Shown here: in pieces, positions 59,396 to 64,000 of the stretch
Layout: each line of letters opens with the position of its first letter
Position numbering within the stretch: position 1 is the stretch's first letter
Assembly (NCBI RefSeq): GCF_014323725.1
Contig: NZ_JABVED010000006.1
Location: 124,001-188,000 of the forward strand
Direction: 5' to 3'
DNA: 64,000 nt
Source of the DNA: Actinokineospora xionganensis
GTDB lineage: Bacteria; Actinomycetota; Actinomycetes; Mycobacteriales; Pseudonocardiaceae
The notes under the pieces: model-generated
Told to the model about the DNA's origin: nothing
The model's input: only the letters and a program-made list of their open reading frames with translations
Databases searched by the model: none
Translations under genes and position numbers: made by a program

Positions 59396-62300
59396 ATGCG
59401 TGCGGATCTCCCCGACCTCGATCCAGGCGACCTGGCCGACGCCGTAGGCCCCGGCGCGTACGCGCGTGGTGCCCACTACGCACGCCAGAACGCGGTCGTG
59501 CGGATGCACTGGGACGCGCACGAGCAAGCACTGTTCGGCACGGTGCGAAGCCAATCGGGCGGCTTCTACGAGACCGTGGCGTTCTTCTCGTCGCGCGGCG
59601 GTGCCGTCGTGCGATTCGCGCACGGGGAGTGCAACTGCCCGGTCGAGTACGACTGCAAACACGTGGTCGCGCTGGTCCTGACCGCGAACGGCATGGACAG
59701 ACGCAAGCCCGCCGCGCCTGCCCCGCCGTCCTGGGAGCAGTCGCTGGGGTCGCTGGTCGAACCCGCACGCGCGGCTGACCGGGCGGACGCGGCGCCGATC
59801 GGAATCGAACTGACGGTCGCGGCGACGCCAACCAGGCCGACCTACGGCCGCGGGGCTGTCGAGCCCGCCCTCAAGGTCGTCGCCCGGCTGGTCACGCCGG
59901 GCCGCAACGGGTGGGTCGCGGGCGGGCTGTCCTGGTCCAAACTGAGCGCGCCATACCAGTACACCGAGTACCGCACATCGCACGTGCGGGTACTGCGGGA
60001 GCTGTACGCGGCGTACCGGTCGCACGAGGGCCTGCACTCCTACGGCTACCACAGCGAACAGAAGACGCTCGACCTGGCGTCGTTCGAGTCGCGCCAACTG
60101 TGGCCGTTGCTGGACGAAGCGGCGACACTCGGTGTGCGGCTGGTACACGGGCGCAAACGCCTGGGCCCGCTTGATCCTCCCGGTGGCGCGCGGCTGCTGC
60201 TGGACGTGACCCAGGGTGCGGAGCCGGGATCACTCGCGGTCTCCCCGGTGCTCCTGGTCGACGGGTCCGAAGTGGACGCCGCGCCGCTGAGGTTCATCGG
60301 GTCCGACGGGCACGGCGTCGTCTACGTCGACCGGGCGCAGATCCGTGCCGGAGTGGAGCACGCCGACTGGCGGCTTGGGCTGGCCAGGCTCGACGGGACC
60401 GCGCCCGCCCAGTTGCAGCGGATGGCGGTGGAGAACAAGCACCTCGTGGTTCCGCCCGGTCAAGGCGACCGGTTCCGCGACGAGTTCTACCCGCGCCTGC
60501 GGCACGTGGCGCGCGTGGTCTCCTCCGACAACTCCTTCACCCCGCCAGCGATCTCCGACCCGACGCTGGTGCTGCGCGCGAACTATGGCGAGGACCACGC
60601 GCTGGACCTGGAATGGGAGTGGGCGTACCAGATCGGCGACTCGCCGATTCGCGTTCCGCTCGACCAGGCCGGTTCCGACGACGGATACCGGGACTTGGCC
60701 AAGGAACAAGCAGTCCTGGCCGATCTTGATCTCCCGCTGGAGGAGTTCGGCCTCCGCGACCCGGAACGCGCCCTGACCGCTCGGACGCGGCTGCGCGGAA
60801 TCGACACGTTGCGCTTTACCACGGAAGTGATCCCGCTGCTCGCGGACGCCCCGGACACCGCCGTCGAGGTCGGCGGAGACCCGCTCGACTACCGGGAGGC
60901 GGGCGACTCACTGCGGATCGGCGTGTCGACCGGCGAAGTGGCGGGCGAGACGGATTGGTTCGACCTGGGCGTGACCATCACCGTCGAAGGTCGGGAGGTG
61001 CCGTTCGCCGAGGTCTTCATGGCGCTCGACGCCGAAGAGTCGCACCTACTGATGCCCGACGGCGCTTACTTCTCACTCGAGAAGCCCGAACTGCAAACCC
61101 TGCGCAAGCTGATCGAGGAGGCGCGAGCACTGCGCGACTCACCGGATGGCCCACTCAAGATCAGCCGATTCCAGGTCGGGCTGTGGGACGAACTGGCCGA
61201 ACTGGGCGTGGTGGACCGCCAGGCAGGCGCTTGGCAGCGGCAGGTCGACGCCCTGCGGACGGTCAACTCCGTCGACCCGACGCCACCGCCGGACACCCTC
61301 GCGGTTCATCTGCGCAACTACCAGCTCGACGGTTTCCGCTGGCTGAAGTTCCTGTGGGACTTCAAACTCGGCGGAATCCTCGCAGACGACATGGGGCTGG
61401 GCAAGACGGTGCAGACGCTGGCCCTGCTCTGCCACGCCAAGCAGAGCGACCCGGCCCGCCCGCCGTTCCTGGTCGTCGCACCGACCAGTGTCGTCCCGAA
61501 CTGGGCGGCCGAGGCCGCGCGGTTCGCGCCGGAACTGAACGTCGTGTCCATTTCGGACACGATGCGCCGCCGCGGCCAAACCCTCGCCGAAACCACCGCG
61601 GGCGCCGACGTGGTAGTCACCTCGTACACCTTGTTCCGCATCGACTTCGACGCCTACGCCGAACACGCGTGGTCCGGACTGGTCCTGGACGAGGCCCAGT
61701 TCACCAAGAACCACCAGTCGAAGAACTACCAGTGCGCGCGCAGGCTGCCCGCGCCGTTCAAGCTCGCGATCACCGGCACGCCCATGGAGAACAACCTGAT
61801 GGAGCTGTGGTCGCTCCTGTCGATCACCTCGCCCGGGCTGTTCCCGAACCCGACCAGGTTCCGCGACTACTACGGCCAGCCCATCGAAAAGCGCGGCGAC
61901 ACCGAACTCCTCGCCCAACTGCGGCGCCGGATCAAGCCGCTGGTACAACGCCGCACCAAGGAACAGGTCGCCGCGGACCTGCCCGAAAAACAGGAGCAGG
62001 TACTCGAAGTCGACCTGCACCCGAAGCACCGCAAGATCTACCAAACCCACCTGCAACGCGAGCGCAGGCGGGTGCTCGGCCTGGTCGACGACATGAACAA
62101 GAACCGGTTCACGATCCTGCGCTCGCTCACCCTGCTCCGCCAGCTGAGCCTGCACGCGGGACTTGTCGACGACGCCAACCAGGACCTCCCCTCCGCCAAG
62201 ATCGACGCCCTGCTCGAACACCTGCGAGAGGTCGTCGACGGCGGCCACCGAGCGCTCGTATTCAGCCAGTTCACCGGGTTCCTCGACAAAGTGCGCGACA

Positions 62301-62695
62301 GCCTGGACGCGGCCGGAGTCGAGTACTGCTACCTCGACGGCAAGACCCGCAACCGAGCCACCGTGCTGAAACGGTTCAAGGCCGGCTCGGTTCCGGTGTT
62401 CCTGATCAGTCTCAAGGCAGGCGGATTCGGCCTGAACCTGACCGAGGCCGACTACTGCTTCCTACTGGACCCGTGGTGGAACCCGGCAACCGAAGCACAG
62501 GCCGTCGACCGGACCCATCGCATCGGCCAGACCCGAAATGTCATGGTGTACCGGCTCATCGCGAAGGACACCATCGAAGAGAAGGTGATGGCCCTCAAGG
62601 CCCGCAAGGCCGACCTGTTCACCAGCGTCATGGACGACGGCAACATGTTCGGCACTGGCTTGGACGTTGAGGACATCCGGGAACTCTTCGCATAG
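59396..62695 (+). CDS. SWIM-domain SNF2-family helicase
   Basis: 1099 residues. A SWIM zinc finger lies near 79-90 (CNCPVEYDCKHVV, the CxCx(n)CxH form). A long poorly conserved middle region precedes the SNF2 ATPase domain: Walker A DDMGLGKT at about 664, motif Ia VVAPTSVVPNWAAE, motif II LVLDEAQ (DEAQ) at about 764, and motif III ITGTPMENNL. The second RecA domain has LVFSQFTGF, SLKAGGFGLNLT and QAVDRTHRIGQ. It is an ATP-driven double-stranded DNA translocase. The role may be DNA repair or remodelling; beside a defence-type ATPase an anti-phage role is possible. Confidence 0.93.
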   Translation: MRADLPDLDPGDLADAVGPGAYARGAHYARQNAVVRMHWDAHEQALFGTVRSQSGGFYETVAFFSSRGGAVVRFAHGECNCPVEYDCKHVVALVLTANGMDRRKPAAPAPPSWEQSLGSLVEPARAADRADAAPIGIELTVAATPTRPTYGRGAVEPALKVVARLVTPGRNGWVAGGLSWSKLSAPYQYTEYRTSHVRVLRELYAAYRSHEGLHSYGYHSEQKTLDLASFESRQLWPLLDEAATLGVRLVHGRKRLGPLDPPGGARLLLDVTQGAEPGSLAVSPVLLVDGSEVDAAPLRFIGSDGHGVVYVDRAQIRAGVEHADWRLGLARLDGTAPAQLQRMAVENKHLVVPPGQGDRFRDEFYPRLRHVARVVSSDNSFTPPAISDPTLVLRANYGEDHALDLEWEWAYQIGDSPIRVPLDQAGSDDGYRDLAKEQAVLADLDLPLEEFGLRDPERALTARTRLRGIDTLRFTTEVIPLLADAPDTAVEVGGDPLDYREAGDSLRIGVSTGEVAGETDWFDLGVTITVEGREVPFAEVFMALDAEESHLLMPDGAYFSLEKPELQTLRKLIEEARALRDSPDGPLKISRFQVGLWDELAELGVVDRQAGAWQRQVDALRTVNSVDPTPPPDTLAVHLRNYQLDGFRWLKFLWDFKLGGILADDMGLGKTVQTLALLCHAKQSDPARPPFLVVAPTSVVPNWAAEAARFAPELNVVSISDTMRRRGQTLAETTAGADVVVTSYTLFRIDFDAYAEHAWSGLVLDEAQFTKNHQSKNYQCARRLPAPFKLAITGTPMENNLMELWSLLSITSPGLFPNPTRFRDYYGQPIEKRGDTELLAQLRRRIKPLVQRRTKEQVAADLPEKQEQVLEVDLHPKHRKIYQTHLQRERRRVLGLVDDMNKNRFTILRSLTLLRQLSLHAGLVDDANQDLPSAKIDALLEHLREVVDGGHRALVFSQFTGFLDKVRDSLDAAGVEYCYLDGKTRNRATVLKRFKAGSVPVFLISLKAGGFGLNLTEADYCFLLDPWWNPATEAQAVDRTHRIGQTRNVMVYRLIAKDTIEEKVMALKARKADLFTSVMDDGNMFGTGLDVEDIRELFA

Positions 62696-62833
62696 CCGGG
62701 TCGCCGAGGAGTGAGATCGCCCTGCTGTGACACGCGCCCATTGGCGCCACGAGTGCGGAGAAAGGTAGATTGTCGTACGTATGTGACGAAATCGCGGTCG
62801 TGGCAGCGGCCTCAGCGCCAGGAGGGACACGCG

Positions 62834-64000
62834 GTGCTGATCCGATTCGAAGTATCGAACTTCCGTTCAGTGCTCGAGCCCGTCGAGCTGTCGATGGTCG
62901 CCGTGGACCGAGACCGGCCGGAGGCACGCCCGGCGCCCAACTTGGGGGAGAGCCTCCTGCCGGTGGCCGCCATCTTCGGCCCCAACGCGTCCGGCAAGTC
63001 CAACGTCATCGCCGCCATGAGCTGGCTGCAAACGGCGGTCCATGAATCGTTGCGTTTCTGGGACGACGAGATTCCGCTCGAGCCGTTCGCCTTCACCGAC
63101 GGCCCAAGCCTGCCCTCGGAATTCACCATCGAATCCATGGTGTCGAACGTGAGATTCGAGTACGTACTCCAACTTGATCGGCACGCGATCCACTACGAAG
63201 GATTGTTTCACTACCCGGAGAAGAAGCGGCGACGAGTCTTCGAACGCGAGGGCCGAGATTTTATCCTGCAACGGGGCCTCGGCAGCCTATCCGGCACCCG
63301 CGAACTCCTGACGCCACGCACCTTGGCGCTGTCCATCGCAAGACGATTCAACGAACCGGTGGTCTCGGATTTCGCCCGCACCCTTTTGTCCACTCAGACG
63401 CTCGGACAGAAGCCGCGCACACGCCGTTTCACGGGCCTTACAAACGTGAGTTCGACCCGTCGCTGGTTCGACGATTCCCCCGGCGGCGATCAGTCAGCAC
63501 TGTGGGAGCTGGAAGACCCACTCAGCCCTACCCGAGAAGATCGAGTCCAGGCACTGGCCTTGCTACGCATGGCCGATCTCGGAATTGATGATGTCGTATT
63601 CGACGAATATGAGGTCTCTTCGCCCGGAAGCGGCAGTGAGTCGGGGCGAACGCGTACACGGCGCAGAGTGCGCCTGGTCCACCGTACCGGCAGCGAGCGA
63701 GTGCCTTTCGATCTCGCTGCCGAATCGGAAGGCACCCGCACATGGTACGCACTCATCGGCCCTGTCCTGGCCGCACTCAAAGCTGGGTCGCTCGTGTTGT
63801 TCGACGAACTCGACGCAAGTCTGCATCCCACCTTGTCGATGCACTTGATTCGACTATTCCATGATCCGGCGACAAATCCCAAGAACGCACAGCTGATCTT
63901 CACGTCGCACGACACCAGCTTGCTCAACCATCTCAATCGCGACGAAGTCTGGCTGACCGAGAAAACCGAAAGTGGCGCCACTCGACTCGGCGCTTTGGCG
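62834..64000 (+). CDS. AAA-family ATPase (OLD/RloA-like), 3' truncated by window
   Basis: 389 codons are visible, from GTG 62834 with AGGAGGG seven bases upstream, without a stop to the window edge. Opening VLIRFEVSNFRSVLEPVELS and Walker A IFGPNASGKSN (about 50) are typical of the AAA_15/AAA_21 ATPases related to OLD and RloA. Walker B is LVLFDELDASLHP (about 320), followed by IFTSHDTSLL. The rest, including any TOPRIM or other nuclease part, is beyond the edge. Such ATPases often precede an RloB-type gene and are implicated in phage defence; which type this is cannot be seen here. Confidence 0.9.
   Translation, partial: MLIRFEVSNFRSVLEPVELSMVAVDRDRPEARPAPNLGESLLPVAAIFGPNASGKSNVIAAMSWLQTAVHESLRFWDDEIPLEPFAFTDGPSLPSEFTIESMVSNVRFEYVLQLDRHAIHYEGLFHYPEKKRRRVFEREGRDFILQRGLGSLSGTRELLTPRTLALSIARRFNEPVVSDFARTLLSTQTLGQKPRTRRFTGLTNVSSTRRWFDDSPGGDQSALWELEDPLSPTREDRVQALALLRMADLGIDDVVFDEYEVSSPGSGSESGRTRTRRRVRLVHRTGSERVPFDLAAESEGTRTWYALIGPVLAALKAGSLVLFDELDASLHPTLSMHLIRLFHDPATNPKNAQLIFTSHDTSLLNHLNRDEVWLTEKTESGATRLGALA

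Noticed and set aside
1-64000. CRISPR arrays, tRNA and rRNA genes
   Set aside because: Scanned for regularly spaced repeats and tRNA-like features by eye; none found.

Overview
The window is GC-rich actinomycete chromosome. It carries IdeR/DmdR-type iron boxes, paired DUF5753/DUF397 genes, PE/PPE/EspG-like genes with WXG-type small proteins, FecCD transporters, an HxlR regulator and many GTG starts with 1-4 base gene overlaps. This combination points to the order Pseudonocardiales (Actinokineospora/Saccharothrix/Amycolatopsis-like). That is inference from gene content; no rRNA or other phylogenetic marker is present, and I saw no tRNA, rRNA or CRISPR array.

1-11.6 kb is an iron-acquisition block. 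It holds the end of one NRPS (C-A-PCP), an MbtH protein, a SagB-type FMN oxidase, a Cy-A-PCP NRPS, a type II thioesterase fused to an aryl-carrier protein, a two-permease plus ATPase Fe-siderophore importer, bacterioferritin-associated ferredoxin and bacterioferritin. Two 19-bp iron boxes (7768-7786, 10757-10775) sit in front of the transporter and the bfd/bfr genes. Heterocyclization plus oxidation predicts an aryl-capped siderophore with a thiazole or oxazole ring.

11.7-18.4 kb holds a secreted HEFGH metalloprotease, a TrmB/LuxR-like regulator, a lipoprotein alpha/beta hydrolase and a two-component system whose kinase has an extra C-terminal extracytoplasmic domain. 18.4-34.8 kb looks like a stress and stationary-phase region: a debranching enzyme, phytoene-desaturase-like oxidoreductase, SRPBCC, epimerase, PEBP, DUF2795, DUF5313, nucleotide cyclase, DUF5994, CspA and a general-stress protein. 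Interspersed are decaying genes: a GT4 glycosyltransferase, an erythromycin-esterase homologue and a methylglyoxal synthase. Inside this region, 27.3-29.6 kb carries the most unusual locus: a complete S8 protease, a 61-aa CGGC protein, a PatG-DUF-like protein and a small protein with a chitin-binding type-2 (peritrophin) cysteine pattern. The two small proteins share a PGF-type N-terminal motif, suggesting a cyanobactin-like proteolytic maturation system without YcaO.

34.8-43 kb holds an IS630-derived protein that has lost its catalytic residues, then a copper block: CopC-CopD-YtkA-like fusion, YcnI, multicopper oxidase, and a 1017-aa cupredoxin/propeller chimera with a long leader hairpin. 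43-48.6 kb holds an MmpS-like protein behind a run of 11-bp direct repeats, a secreted Pro-rich protein, a P450/acyl-CoA-dehydrogenase pair with a divergent HxlR regulator, and OsmC. 48.6-58.1 kb, all on the minus strand, is an ESX/type VII substrate-and-chaperone cluster (PE-like, PPE-like, EspG, EspC-like, YbaB, two DUF3558 lipoproteins, two large helical proteins) without the core secretion machinery in view. 58.2-64 kb holds a DUF5753/DUF397 regulator pair, a SWIM-SNF2 helicase and the start of an OLD/RloA-like AAA ATPase that runs off the right edge.
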